A DNA stretch of 64,000 nucleotides, from the NCBI GenBank assembly GCA_036873135.1, contig JAPTYO010000010.1, positions 25,475,772 to 25,539,771 on the forward strand, written 5' to 3'. The position numbers and the translations under genes are program-made. Below are positions 38,001-48,109 of the stretch, one piece after another. The notes beneath the pieces are model-generated. The model worked only from the letters and a program-made list of their open reading frames with translations. It did not search any database and was not told the origin of the DNA. Numbering within the stretch: position 1 is the stretch's first letter; each line of letters starts with the position of its first letter. Source of the DNA: Clarkia xantiana subsp. parviflora. Taxonomy: Eukaryota > Streptophyta > Magnoliopsida > Myrtales > Onagraceae.

Positions 38001-38709
38001 CACAAACAGCCATGTTGCACTTTTTATTGTGAACCGTTTCAAGGTACGAATCTTGCTGATTATATTGCATCTGTTTCAAGTTTCACGAATGAGTTTGAAA
38101 TTCTTGTTTCTTTTTTCGCATATCTAGGCAGCAATACGGGAGAGATTGGTGTACCCAAACTGCGAAAGCATTTGCATTCCATTTATGTTGGCAGAAAAGA
38201 ATGATTGGGTTCCAAGAAAGTCTGCTCCTTTCATATGGCTAAACCCCGAACCACCCTCTTCTTCCACTGCTGAACCAAGAAAAGAATTCTTAAACCGCAG
38301 TCGGCGGCTATCAACAAGTGATATCCCTGATGTATCGACCTCTACAATATCCGAACTCTCCGAGCTTTCTAGAGAAACCAATTCCCTGCAAGACCTGACC
38401 CAACCCTTACTGGTAAAAAATGAATCTTTTGACTATACAATGCAGGAACAGAACAGAGAGATGATGATGAATGATGTAAATGGAGTACCAAGAAGGTCTT
38501 TGAGTTTACCAGAGACGATGGATTCATTTACACTGCCTCGGACGATAAGTTTACAGGATAGTTCAACTTCAAGTGGGGAAGATGATTTGAGGCCAAAGTT
38601 GGGGAAAAGGGCGAGAATGCTAAGTTTCAAGAAAAGGATAGGGGAGAAGATCGAAGAGAAGAAGCGTAACATTGTTGAGAAAATGCGCGGAACTCGTGAA
38701 GAAAACTGA
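35013..38709 (+). CDS. TEX2-like SMP and PH domain lipid-transfer protein
   Basis: Seven exons: 35013-35210, 35661-35893, 36546-37155, 37257-37566, 37656-37768, 37849-38043 and 38128-38709. GT-AG introns join in frame to give 746 aa, close to the plant TEX2-like proteins. Residues 8-30 (PEILVGFILGAITVIGLEML) form an N-terminal membrane anchor. A PH-like domain spans about 67-180. A Ser-rich linker follows, and the SMP domain starts near 313 (CWNLLISRFFFDIKSGEEI), interrupted by an acidic insert at 415-450 and continuing to about 585. The C-terminus is basic with coiled-coil tendency. SMP proteins move lipids at ER contact sites; localisation here is inferred from the anchor. The second ATG follows the first directly. 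Confidence 0.9.
35291..35587. mobile_element. MULE-type MITE in intron 1, intact
   Basis: 297 bp. The ends are GGGTTAAGAACTAAAAAC and its inverse GTTTTTAGGTTCATAACCC with one or two differences. A second inner inverted block surrounds TTTAAAATGTTGATATTC. A perfect 9-bp duplication, TTTTCTTTA, lies at 35282-35290 and 35588-35596. Related copies lie in introns at 32180 and 47714. Confidence 0.88.
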
Positions 38710-39824
38710 AAAATGAGACTTTGTGGTAAAGTTTTGATGTAAATTCTTTGTATATATATATAGGTATAGGTGAGATCAGGGTTGCGTCTCTGTTTGATAC
38801 AGCAGATGGAGATGTATGTCATGGGAAGTGGGACTCTGTTTCGTTTTTGGCAGCAGATTTCCTTCCTTGCTTCTCCTTGTACATGGGATCTTGTGAACTA
38901 GTGTTGCTCTATTGAAGTGAAAGAGTCCATAAAGAAGAAATTTTGATTATTACATTGTCTTTAGCTATGTCATTTGAATGGGCAATTCTTGTCCGGGCAA
39001 ACTGCTATTTCTGTTTCGATTTCGGTCAAACTGAACAAGAAATGAGCATGTTCTGTCACGTGATGTTTTTTCGTGTGTAAGCAAGAAATGAGCATGTTCT
39101 GACAACGTGATGTAATCAATTTAATTTCCGGATGATTCCATTATGGATATACTAAAAAAAAAATCATGTGTACACATACTTTTTTTTTGGGTATAATTTG
39201 ACAAATATTATAACATAAGTAATAACCAATTGCTACATAAAGTTTGATCAATTACAAATCGCTACCTAAATTTTGATTTTTATAAATTGATTGATTAACT
39301 AAACTCTTAATTTCCGGGCAAACTGTTATTTCTGTTTCGATTTCAGTTAGATTGAACAAGAAATGAGCATGTTCTGACCACGTGATGTCTTTTCGTGTGT
39401 ACGCAAGATGGAATCAAATATAAATGAAAGGATTACAGCGAAATGACTTCAATCACATAATCAACTTGACATCATTTCAATTTATGTCTGAATCAATCTT
39501 GTGCACTTATTATGTAGATTAAAAAAAATCATATGACCGGAACATACTCATTTTCCGTCCAATTTGAAACTGAACAGATGTACTAAATTATTTATAAGTT
39601 TATATAACTAATTTTTAAAAAATAAATTACATTTGTCAATTTGTGATTGGATAAAGATTTATTGCCTAGCTCTCCGACCAATCTTTCGTGTACTATCGGC
39701 CAAAAAAAATAAAAAAATCTTTCGTGTGCAAAGGTTCTTTAGTTTTACCTCCAAAACCCTCAATAACACAAACTAGAAACTACTAGGAGGTTCTTTGATT
39801 GAAGGCACTGGAAATTGAGAGCAA
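38710..39824. other. 3' region of the SMP gene, spacer, COA5 upstream region
   Basis: 38710 to about 38950 is the probable 3' untranslated region. Then AT-rich spacer containing a direct repeat (38993-39085 and 39313-39406). The COA5 leader is short, roughly 39740-39824. Confidence 0.5.
38993..39406. repeat. direct repeat pair of about 93 bp
   Basis: CCGGGCAAACTG(C/T)TATTTCTG at 38993 and 39313, continuing through AACAAGAAATGAGCATGTTC and CACGTGATG to GTGTA(A/C)GCAAG. The second copy differs at several positions. A third partial copy lies at 39082-39112. Confidence 0.75.
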
Positions 39825-40919
39825 ATGGCGAAGTCTTGCAAAGGTCTGGCTATGGAGCTCGTCAAGTGTCTCAGCGAATCTGATTGCATAAAGGTTCGAT
39901 TCATTTTCTTCTTCTTTGTTGTATCTTGTGTGTCCATCGTCTCGATCATGGAGGGATAATTAATCCGTGCGAACTCCATCAATCAGGTTGAGAAGCGATC
40001 GTACAGAGAATGCGCCGGGGAGAAGAGTCCTTGCATTCCTAGCGAGTGCGTGGGACTTAGGGAAACATATTTCAATTGCAAGAGAGGCCAGGTTTGTCTT
40101 TCTTCTCCCTCTTATCATGCCACAGCTTTGCTGATTGATTTTAAAAGATGATATTCGGATATTGGATTGAATGCAAATGTTCTACATTCTGGTTCGATTC
40201 ATATATTTATCTCGAGAATAGCCTAAACCTTTGAAAATCATAGGTTTCTCAAGCTAGTTTCTGAGGCAATTTCAGGAATTAATTTTTAGCAGTAGCAAAA
40301 TCAAGGGCGGTTCAAACCAAAACATTTTACCCATAGAATAGCATCATCGTCTGCGAAGAGTGAAACCCTAATTACTCCAAGATTGATTTGTACTAGAAGA
40401 TGAATTACTCTGGCATTATCTGTTTTTTTTTTTTTTCCATCTCAAGATAGATAGGTGGTGGTTCGGATATTGGATTGAATGCAAATGCTCTAGATTCTAG
40501 TTCGATTTAGCTCTATATCCTGAGAATAAGGTTAATCTTTGAAAATCATGGGATTCTGTAGCTAGTTTCTGAGGCAATTTCAGGAATCAATTTCTAGCAT
40601 TACCAAAATCAAAGGCTGTACAACTTCAAACCAAACATCTTACTACAAGATTGATTTGTACTAGAAGATGAATTCCTCTGGCATTTTCTGTTTTGTGCTT
40701 AATGGTTTGCATTTCGTCTTGCTCTAAGTGGAACTTATAGTAACCATCACAGCGATGTTCTTGCTTATTGACATTATCGATGATAAACCATATACTACTA
40801 TCGTTCAATGTATTCTCAGGATCGGTTGAAGGGATGTGGCATTTCTAATGTTTGTTCTTTACCTTGATTCGATCCAGGTTGACATGAGAGCAAGGATTCG
40901 TGGGAACAAGGGTTACTAG
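39825..40919 (+). CDS. COA5: cytochrome c oxidase assembly factor COA5/PET191
   Basis: Three exons: 39825-39893, 39987-40091 and 40878-40919, all GT-AG and phase 0, encoding 71 aa. It begins MAKSCKGLAMELVKCLSESD. It carries twin CX9C motifs, Cys5-Cys15 and Cys44-Cys54, plus Cys21, Cys32 and Cys39. The tail is QVDMRARIRGNKGY. This is the pattern and length of plant COA5/PET191, a small intermembrane-space protein imported by the MIA40 disulfide relay and needed for complex IV assembly. Intron 2 contains an internal duplication. Confidence 0.95.
40153..40692. repeat. tandem duplication inside COA5 intron 2
   Basis: Unit 1, about 40153-40425, and unit 2, about 40461-40692, both run from CGGATATTGGATTGAATGCA through CTAGTTTCTGAGGCAATTTC to TTGTACTAGAAGATGAATT and CTGGCATT. 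Unit 2 lacks about 40 bp and has scattered substitutions. Confidence 0.85.
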
Positions 40920-41362
40920 TCGCGCCTTAGCTTCCATATGCATCTGCTAAATTGATGATATGGTTAAATCAGCTGCTATGAATTTTTGACATTTGACCAA
41001 TCCCTCCTACTTTGAGTCTGAATTTATGAACAAAATCTTTCCTTTTGCTTCCAAAAATCATGTTGTTGCACAAAGAATCTCTCGAAAGCACTGACACGAC
41101 ATGGATACACTTCGCAAAAGTTTCATTTTGGGGATGGCTTATATACATGACAGTTTAATTAGTTTGTCTGCAAATGTGTATTTTCTCATAACATTGATTC
41201 GACGACAGTCTTCTAAGAAATGTTAGATTCTGTTTTTGCTGCGGAAATGTTTTTCTGAGATTTGATTGGTATGTCATAGTTCAACACTTCAAAAAAGGTA
41301 AAGGAATCAAATCTGGCCTACAACTACAAGTGTATAAATTATTATATACCAAATATTAAAAC

Positions 41363-41435
41363 CGCCGTCTGTGGGAATCGAACCCACGACCACATGGTTA
41401 AAAGCCATGCGCTCTACTAGCTGAGCTAAGACGGC
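41363..41435 (-). tRNA. tRNA-Lys (anticodon UUU)
   Basis: 73 nt on the minus strand. The acceptor stem pairs GCCGTCT with AGACGGC and the discriminator is G. The D arm is GCTCAGCTAGTAGAGC. The anticodon stem CATGG/CCATG holds the loop CTTTTAA. The T arm is GTGGGTTCGATTCCCAC. Internal A and B boxes are intact and there is no intron. A T-run (TTTTTT in transcript sense) does not follow directly. Confidence 0.97.
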
Positions 41436-41501
41436 TGTTGATGTAAATTATTGGTTAACCATATTATTTTTTTACTTTAAATAAGGATCAGTTGAGGCTA
41501 G

Positions 41502-41891
41502 TGTCACGGACCTGGTGCATACACCCATGGATTAGCCCAATGTGAACGGAATCCATCCAAAGATAACAACCAAGGAGGGTGAAGTCTCAAGCGTCTCGAT
41601 AAGATGTATCTGTCTATGTTCATTGTATTAGAAGATAGAATTAGAAGATGCCACTTTCCATGTCTCCTCATTAAATGTAAAGCTTTCTTAGAGAGCATTC
41701 CCCACTTGTATATAAATGGGTCATCTCCTTCATTTGTAATCATCAAAGAGTTGAGAAATACATTGCATACAAGAGTTCTCTGTTCATATTCATAGCTTTA
41801 GCTTTTGTGATCGAGGGTTAGGCTGACCTAGGAGTGGTTCCTAAGACCGCACGGGTGAGGGAAAGTTAGGGAAAACTCCAAGCCCGTGACA
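41502..41891 (+). repeat. 5' LTR of gypsy element
   Basis: 390 bp, with a TATA-like CTTGTATATAAATGGG near 41705. The last bases are CAAGCCCGTGACA. It differs from the 3' LTR by several substitutions and small indels. Confidence 0.93.
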
Positions 41892-41893
41892 AG

Positions 41894-41905
41894 TGGTATC
41901 AGAGC
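41894..41905 (+). other. primer binding site (initiator tRNA-Met)
   Basis: TGGTATCAGAGC two bases after the 5' LTR. Confidence 0.9.
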
Positions 41906-41929
41906 AAATTTTCGATCTAATCCAATCGA

Positions 41930-44900
41930 TGGCATCCAGCAAGCAGTCGGAGATGGTACTTGCCGAGAAACCCAAGATGAGTACCAAGGAGTATTTGGCG
42001 GATCTTGATCATCGTGTAGAGGAGATGCGGCACGTGGTAGCGGAAGTCCAAGAGGATGCCGTGTATGCGTCCAAGAGTGTGGACAAAATCCGTTCCGGAA
42101 TGGAGGGGCTCCAGAGAGATGTGAAGGACGCTACTGAGGAGCTTGTGAAGAAGGGCGACGCGCTCGAAGCTACCATCACAACCACTCGAGAGGAAGTGAA
42201 GGAGTTCGCGGGGATGCGTACGGAGCTTGTCGAGATGCATGTGAAGCTTGCCGAATTCGATGAAATGTGAAGGAAGCTTGCTTAGCTTAAGGGGATTCAA
42301 GCTGAAATGGATGGGCTCAAGCAAGAGCTCAACCGAGTGAGGAGGATGCGAGGCGATGGGGCAGCCGTGGAGCGGAATTTTCATCGTCTTGATGTTCCGA
42401 GACCAAAGCCATTCAAGGGGTCGAGAGTGGCAAACGAAGTGGACAACTTCTTGTTCGCTTTGGTGGACTATTTCCAAGCAACGGGAGTAGAGGAGGATTC
42501 GGCGCGCTTAGGTATGGTTTCATCTTACTTACAAGATAATGCTTTGGTTTGGTGGCGCCGTAAGCGTGATAGCCGAGGTGGAGACCGAATTAGCACATGG
42601 GATTAGTTCACCGCTGCATTTCGTGCGCAATTCTACCTGGAGTATGCGGAGAACGAGGCACGTGGACTGCTTCGTCGATTGGAGCACAAGGAGAACCTTC
42701 GGGAATACGTCAACCAGTTCTCGGAGTTGATGCTTCAAATCCCTTCCATGACTGAGGTAGAGGTGTTCTTTCAGTTCATGGATGGTATCAAGCCGTGGGC
42801 AAAGATAGAGCTGGAGCGTCGGGATGTGAAGACGCTCGACAATGCCATGACAACGGCCGAGTCACTGAAAGAGCTTCGTACGGAGAAGCCGAAGCCAAAG
42901 GAGCAGCCGAATGGTGGGGGAGATCGTAGAAAACCTTACCATTCCGGAGGTGACAAGTCTCCCAAATCCGTGGGAGGTAAGTCCAACGGAGGAAAATTCA
43001 ACAGGTCGTTCTCAAATGACACTGGGGGATCGTATACAAAGGATCGCGGACCGATGAAGTGCTTCTATTGCAAGGGGCCTTACATGGCGAGCTCTTGCCC
43101 GAACCGTAAAGTGGAGTGCTTTTTATGCAAGGGCCTCACAATGCGAGAGAGTGCCCAAAACGCGAGAAGCTTGCAGCTCTTATTACTTCCGAGGAGGAGG
43201 AAGAAGAAGGAGCACGGTGGGGTCATTGCGGATGCTTAGCGCTATCCAAGAGAAGAAGGCCAAGGCGAAGGGCCTTATGTTCGCGGAGATTGAAGTCATG
43301 GGCAAGAAGATGAGTGCATTTGTCGACACGGGTGCTTCAAACCTCTTTATGTCAGAGGAGGTTGCGAAGAAGCTAAATCTTCGCTTGGAGAAAACCAACA
43401 CGCGGTTGAAGACGGTGAACTCGGAGGAAATCCCGGCATGCGGAATTGCTCGCGGGGTAAGTATTAAAATGGGTCATTGGAATAGCAAAGAAACGATGGA
43501 GGTGATCCCTCTCGATGACTATGACTTTGTTATCGGGATGGACTTCCTCGATCGGATCGATGCTATGATCGTTCCTTTTGCGGATTGCATTTGCATTTTG
43601 GATTCGAGGTGTCAATGCATTGTGTCGGTCAAACGTTCGAAGGGAGATGGGAAAAAGACATTGTCGGCCATGCAACTTAAGAAGGGAGTCCGCAAAGGAG
43701 AGCACACTTACCTCGCGACCTTGAAGATGGACGAGGGTGAAAGCCAAGGGGAAAAAATCTCGGAGGAAATAGCCCAAGTCCTTGGCGAATTTGGAGACGT
43801 TATGCCGACTGAACTCCCGAAGAAGTCGCCGCCTAAGAGAAAGGTGGACCACAAGATCGAGCTGGTCCCGGATGCTCGAACACCCGCCATGGCGCCATAC
43901 CGAATGGCACCACCGGAGTTGGAGGAGTTGCGAAAGCAGTTGAAGGAGCTGCTAGACGCGGGGTATATTCAGCCGTCCAAGTCACCGTACGGAGCGCCAG
44001 TGCTGTTCCAAAAGAAGCAAGACAGTTCCTTACGGATGTGCATCGACTACTGGGCGCTGAATAATTGACGGTAAATAACAAGTACCTGATCCCTCTCATT
44101 ACAGATTTGTTCGAACGATTGAGTGGAGCTAAGTGGTTCTCGAAGATGGACTTGCGCTCGGGATATTAGCAAGTTTGGGTCGCGGAGGGAGACGAACCCA
44201 AGACAGCTTGTGTGACGCGCTATGGATCATTCGAGTTCCTCGTGATGCCCTTCGGGTTAACCAGTGCGCCGACTACATTTTGCACGCTCATGAACAAGGT
44301 ACTCCATCCGTTCCTAGATCGTTTCGTGGTGGTTTATCTCGATGATATTGTGGTGTATAGTCGGACGTTGGATGAGCATATCGAGCACTTGCGCCAAGTG
44401 TTCGAAGCATTGCGGGAGCACACACTCTATGCAAAGAGGGAGAAGTGCGCGTTTGCACAACGAGAAATCCCATTTCTCGGTCACATCGTTGGGGAATGAC
44501 GTGTGAGAATGGATCCGGGGAAGGTGTGGTGCATCGAGGATTGGCAGTCGCCTACAAGGGTGACCGAGGTGAGATCATTCTTGGGCCTTACGAATTATTA
44601 TCGTAGATTCGTGAGGGACTATTCGAAGAAAGCGGAGCCACTCACGGAACTTCTCAAGAAGAACAAAACTTGGGATTGGACCGTGGAGTGTCTGAAGGCG
44701 TTCGAGCAGCTGAAGCGAGCCATGACCGAAGAGCCCGTGCTCGCACTGCCCGACTAGAGAAGACGCTCGAGGTACAGACATATGCCTCGGACTATGCAAT
44801 TGGAGGGGTGCTCATGCAAGATGGACATCTAGTGGCGTATGAGAGCGGAAAGATCAACGACACCGAGTGGAGGCACACCGTCCAGGAGAAGGAGATGACC

Positions 44901-45347
44901 GCGGTGGTGCATTGCCTTCGTACGTGGAGACACTACCTCTTGAGAGCGCAATTCGTTGTTAAGACGGACAATGTTGCCACGAGCTACTTCCAGACGCAGA
45001 AGAAGTTTTCCCAAAAGCAAGCTCGATGGCAGGATTTCTTGGCGGAGTTCGACTTCAAGCTCGAGTACAAGCCCGGGAAGATGAACTTTGTGGCTGATGC
45101 GCTGAGTAGGAAGGCGGAGTTGACATCCATATCTCGAGTCAAACAGCAGATTGTGGAGTCAATCCTTGGAGAGCGCATCGTGGAAGAGAGAAATATGGAG
45201 CTGAGGCGCGAATACTATGTCAAGTAGAAGGGACAACCCGTCAGCACGGCAAGCTGGGAATACGAGAAAGCCTTGGTGCCATTTCGAGAGGAGATTGACA
45301 AGTATCACGCCGAGGACACGACGAGGGCGTCGTCTGAGTTTGGTGGG
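41930..45347 (+). pseudogene. gypsy gag-pol, multiply broken and lacking integrase
   Basis: From ATG at 41930: a coiled-coil gag N-terminus to a TGA at 42268; gag core 42307-42606 (ending at a TAG) and 42679 onward. The first zinc knuckle CFYCKGPYMASSCP lacks its His. The second (CFLCKG) is split by a frameshift near 43130. The protease motif is FVDTGASN near 43320. Reverse transcriptase starts near 43900, meets TGA at 44066 and TAG at 44167, and keeps the catalytic YLDDIVVYS (44335-44361). RNase H follows, with TGA at 44497 and TAG at 44755, ending with ADALSRKAE. It runs directly into a chromodomain (near 45165-45290, RREYYVK, stop, GQPVSTASWE), where TAG replaces the usual Trp. The whole integrase core between them is absent. 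Confidence 0.92.
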
Positions 45348-45352
45348 GAGAA

Positions 45353-45746
45353 TGTCACGGACCTGGTGCATACACCCATGGATTAGCCCAATGTGAACGG
45401 AATCCATCCAAAGATGGCAACCAAGGAGGGTGAAGTCTCAAACGTCCCGATACGATGTATCCGTCTAGGTTCGTTGTATTAGAGGATAGAATTAGAAGAT
45501 GCCACTTTCCATACATGTCTCCCCATTAAATGTAAAGCTTCCTTAAAGAGCATTCCCCACTTGTATATAAATGGGTCATCTCCTTCATTTGTAAGTATAC
45601 AAGAGTTTAGCAATACAATACATACAAGAGTTCTCTCTTCATATTCATAGCTTTAGCTTTTGTGATCGTGGGTTAGGCTGACTTAGGAGCGGTTCCTAAG
45701 GTCGCACGAGTGAGGAAAAGTTAGGGAAAACTCCAAGCCCGTGACA
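45353..45746 (+). repeat. 3' LTR of gypsy element
   Basis: 394 bp, preceded by the purine-rich GGTGGGGAGAA (45341-45351). Same ends as the 5' LTR. Confidence 0.93.
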
Positions 45747-45750
45747 CTAG

Positions 45751-46780
45751 GCTTTGGAATGGACAGGACAGTTGATGAGACATCACATTGTTAGTTTATT
45801 TTTGAACATTTTACTACATTAACAAAATCATTTTGCTCGTTCCGTTTAGATTTACATTTTTTTTCTACGGACCTACCTATATTGGGTACGTGACGAAGAA
45901 AATAATTAATTGTCTAAATATTAACTAATAATTTTTTATATTTTTATTTATTACGTGTCAGACACATTATTATTCTATTAAATTAAATAGAAATTCTAAC
46001 TGATCCAACCATTTGTGTGTAGTTGGCCAAAAAAAAAAAAAAACCATTTGTGTGTATATGTGTAGAACTTAAGTCATCAAAATATTTAATTAGGAATGTA
46101 TTCGACTGACCCAGAAAACAAAAGAAAAATCGCAATTATTAGGCCTTGAAAACAAAACAAAAATGGAAGCCCAAAACCTAAATATTTTCTTCTTCCGTCT
46201 GTCTACTGTAGATACCTCCTCCCTCCTCTCTTTCTTCCGTTCAGTTCAATCGGAGAACTGAGGCGAACACCGCTTTGGCTTTGCTCTCCCTCACTCAGTC
46301 CCTTCTTGGACTCACCCAGCTCGTTCACTCACTCACCGACCGGCGCCGGTAAGATCCAGGTAATCATGTCTCTGTCTCTCCTTTCTTGCTTTAGGTTCTT
46401 ACTCCGCTCTTTTTCTTCAATTTTTGTTAACTGTAACTAGAAGTTAATAAGACTGTTCAGAGCTGGTTACTGAATAGTGTACCCTCGACGAAGGAGATCA
46501 CTGTTAGGAGCAGCTGAACTGACCGCTCTGCTAAAATCCAATACGAAAAATAGGGTTTTTAAATTAACAGATAGTGATACCTCTATGCAGTGCAGTTAGG
46601 GAGACAAATCACTAGAATTCTAGTGCTTGTATAATTGTATTGGATATATGCTTGTTATTGAGTGCTTGTATATTTGTATTGGATATATGCTTGTTATTGA
46701 AGATTCTTTGTTGCTGGTTTCTGCAGAAGGTATATATCCGTTTGCCAGGAGGGTTGTTGTTGTATTACTGGCGGTGCAAA
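45751..46780 (+). other. spacer, then LSM8 promoter, leader and leader intron
   Basis: 45751 to about 46190 is AT-rich spacer. The CT-rich stretch 46200-46348 is the likely first, untranslated exon. A donor at 46349 (GTAAGA) or 46360 (GTAATC) pairs with the acceptor TTTCTGCAG ending 46726, and 46727-46780 completes the leader. The intron holds two copies of a 38-bp repeat (TGCTTGTATA(A/T)TTGTATTGG, 46623-46699). Confidence 0.6.
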
Positions 46781-48109
46781 ATGTCGGGTGGACCGGGACT
46801 TGAGGCTCTTGTAGACCGTAAGTATGCCTTAATTCTTGGCATGAATTTGAATGTCTGATTTTGTTTGAAAACATGGAAGATAATCTGCTATGATACTTTT
46901 CTTATCATGAGAAAGTGCCAGCAATATAGAGGCCTATACATGTGGAATAATTTATGCAATATCAAACATTCTACTGCATCCTGTTGTTGTGGTGGAAAAA
47001 GGTAGCTCATACTATGGAAGTAATAACTTTGATCAATTTCTTCGTAGTGTGGTTTTAATTGATATCTTTTGTTGCTCCTCGCATCTCTTGTTAATTCTCA
47101 AACATCTTCGAGGCCGCAATTAAAAGCTGTTTATGGAGATGTTTAATATGCTGAGCCGTGTAGAGTGTCGTGTATTTCTGTTCTAATTTCAATCAGTTCC
47201 TGATTTTCATTGTTTCTATTTCAAGGTTGTAATTTGTTTCACCTGCTTTCTTTGGATTACATGATAAGATTACTCTCAACCAGCACTCTTTCTGAGAGTT
47301 GCATTTTTTTTTTCATTATCTACCTCGTTTTCTTATTTGCAGAGCTAATATCAGTAATCACAAATGATGGACGTAATATAGTGGTATGTATGCTGCTCCT
47401 ATCATCTTTAATATATGGTAATAATTTTGAACCGTCTTATTAATGCTTACCCAGCTCGTCAATTTGTTTCATGTAGGGATATTTGAAGGGCTTCGATCAG
47501 GCCACTAATATCATTCTTGATGAATCTCACGAACGTGTCTACTCAACAAAGGTTTGATTTCTATATCCATAATTTTATTTTCCTGTTTTATTACAAGCTT
47601 TAAGATATGGCCATTTCATCATGCAACTATAAGTTTGTATTTTTTTCTTCTTTGTGGCATTCTCAAGTCCTATAATGTCTTTAGTCAGAGCTCTATGTAT
47701 TTCTAATTATATAGGGTTAAGAACCTAAGAACAGTTGCAACTATAGGTCATGTTGCTAATCACTGTCCCAGATTTAAAATGTTTATATTCGGTATCCCAA
47801 TTATCAGATTTAAAATGATGCTACTCTTTTGGCCATATTAAAGTTCAGTTAATCCCCCATTTGCAGGAAGGAGTTCAGCAGATTGTGTTGGGTCTTTACA
47901 TCATAAGGGGAGACAACATGTGATTATCTCAACCGAGCATGAATGAAATCATCGTCCTAAAATCAATCATCAATAAACAAAAATATTTGAAATCTAAAAG
48001 ATTCTATCACTTTTGCAGAAGCGTTGTTGGAGAACTAGATGAAGAACTTGATTCACAACTCGACTTGTCTAAGCTGAGAGCTCATCCACTGAAGCCTGTC
48101 ATTCACTGA
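46781..48109 (+). CDS. LSM8: U6 snRNA-associated Sm-like protein LSM8
   Basis: Five exons: 46781-46817, 47343-47383, 47477-47551, 47867-47919 and 48019-48109. GT-AG introns join in frame to give 98 aa, the usual LSM8 length. It begins MSGGPGLEALVDQLISVITN. Sm motif 1 lies at about residues 13-45, with NIILDESHERV following. Sm motif 2 lies at about 59-75 (VLGLYIIRGDNISVVGE). The C-terminus is SKLRAHPLKPVIH. LSM8 defines the nuclear LSM2-8 ring that binds the U6 snRNA 3' tail for splicing. The fourth intron starts GTGATT, an unusual but valid donor. Confidence 0.97.
47714..47830. mobile_element. MITE fragment in LSM8 intron 3
   Basis: GGGTTAAGAACCTAAGAACAG, then TTTAAAATGTTTATATTCGG, matches the left arm of the intact intronic MITE at 35291. 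The right arm is missing or too diverged to see. Confidence 0.6.

Larger units (their letters stand above)
41502..45746 (+). mobile_element. defective Ty3/gypsy chromovirus-type retrotransposon
   Basis: Two LTRs (390 and 394 bp, TGTCACGG...CCGTGACA), a tRNA-Met primer site, a purine tract before the 3' LTR, and a 4-bp flank CTAG on both sides (41498-41501 and 45747-45750; 5 bp is usual). The coding region has gag, protease, reverse transcriptase, RNase H and a chromodomain, but the integrase is missing. Several stops and shifts make it non-autonomous. It sits 66 bp from the tRNA-Lys gene, on that gene's upstream side. Confidence 0.93.

Noticed and set aside
38124..38822. Minus-strand frames over the last exon of the SMP gene
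   Set aside because: Shadow of a well-supported plus-strand exon.
41917..43852. Long minus-strand frames (up to 186 codons) opposite gypsy gag and protease
   Set aside because: They mirror the plus-strand coding region, and the plus strand carries the recognised domains.
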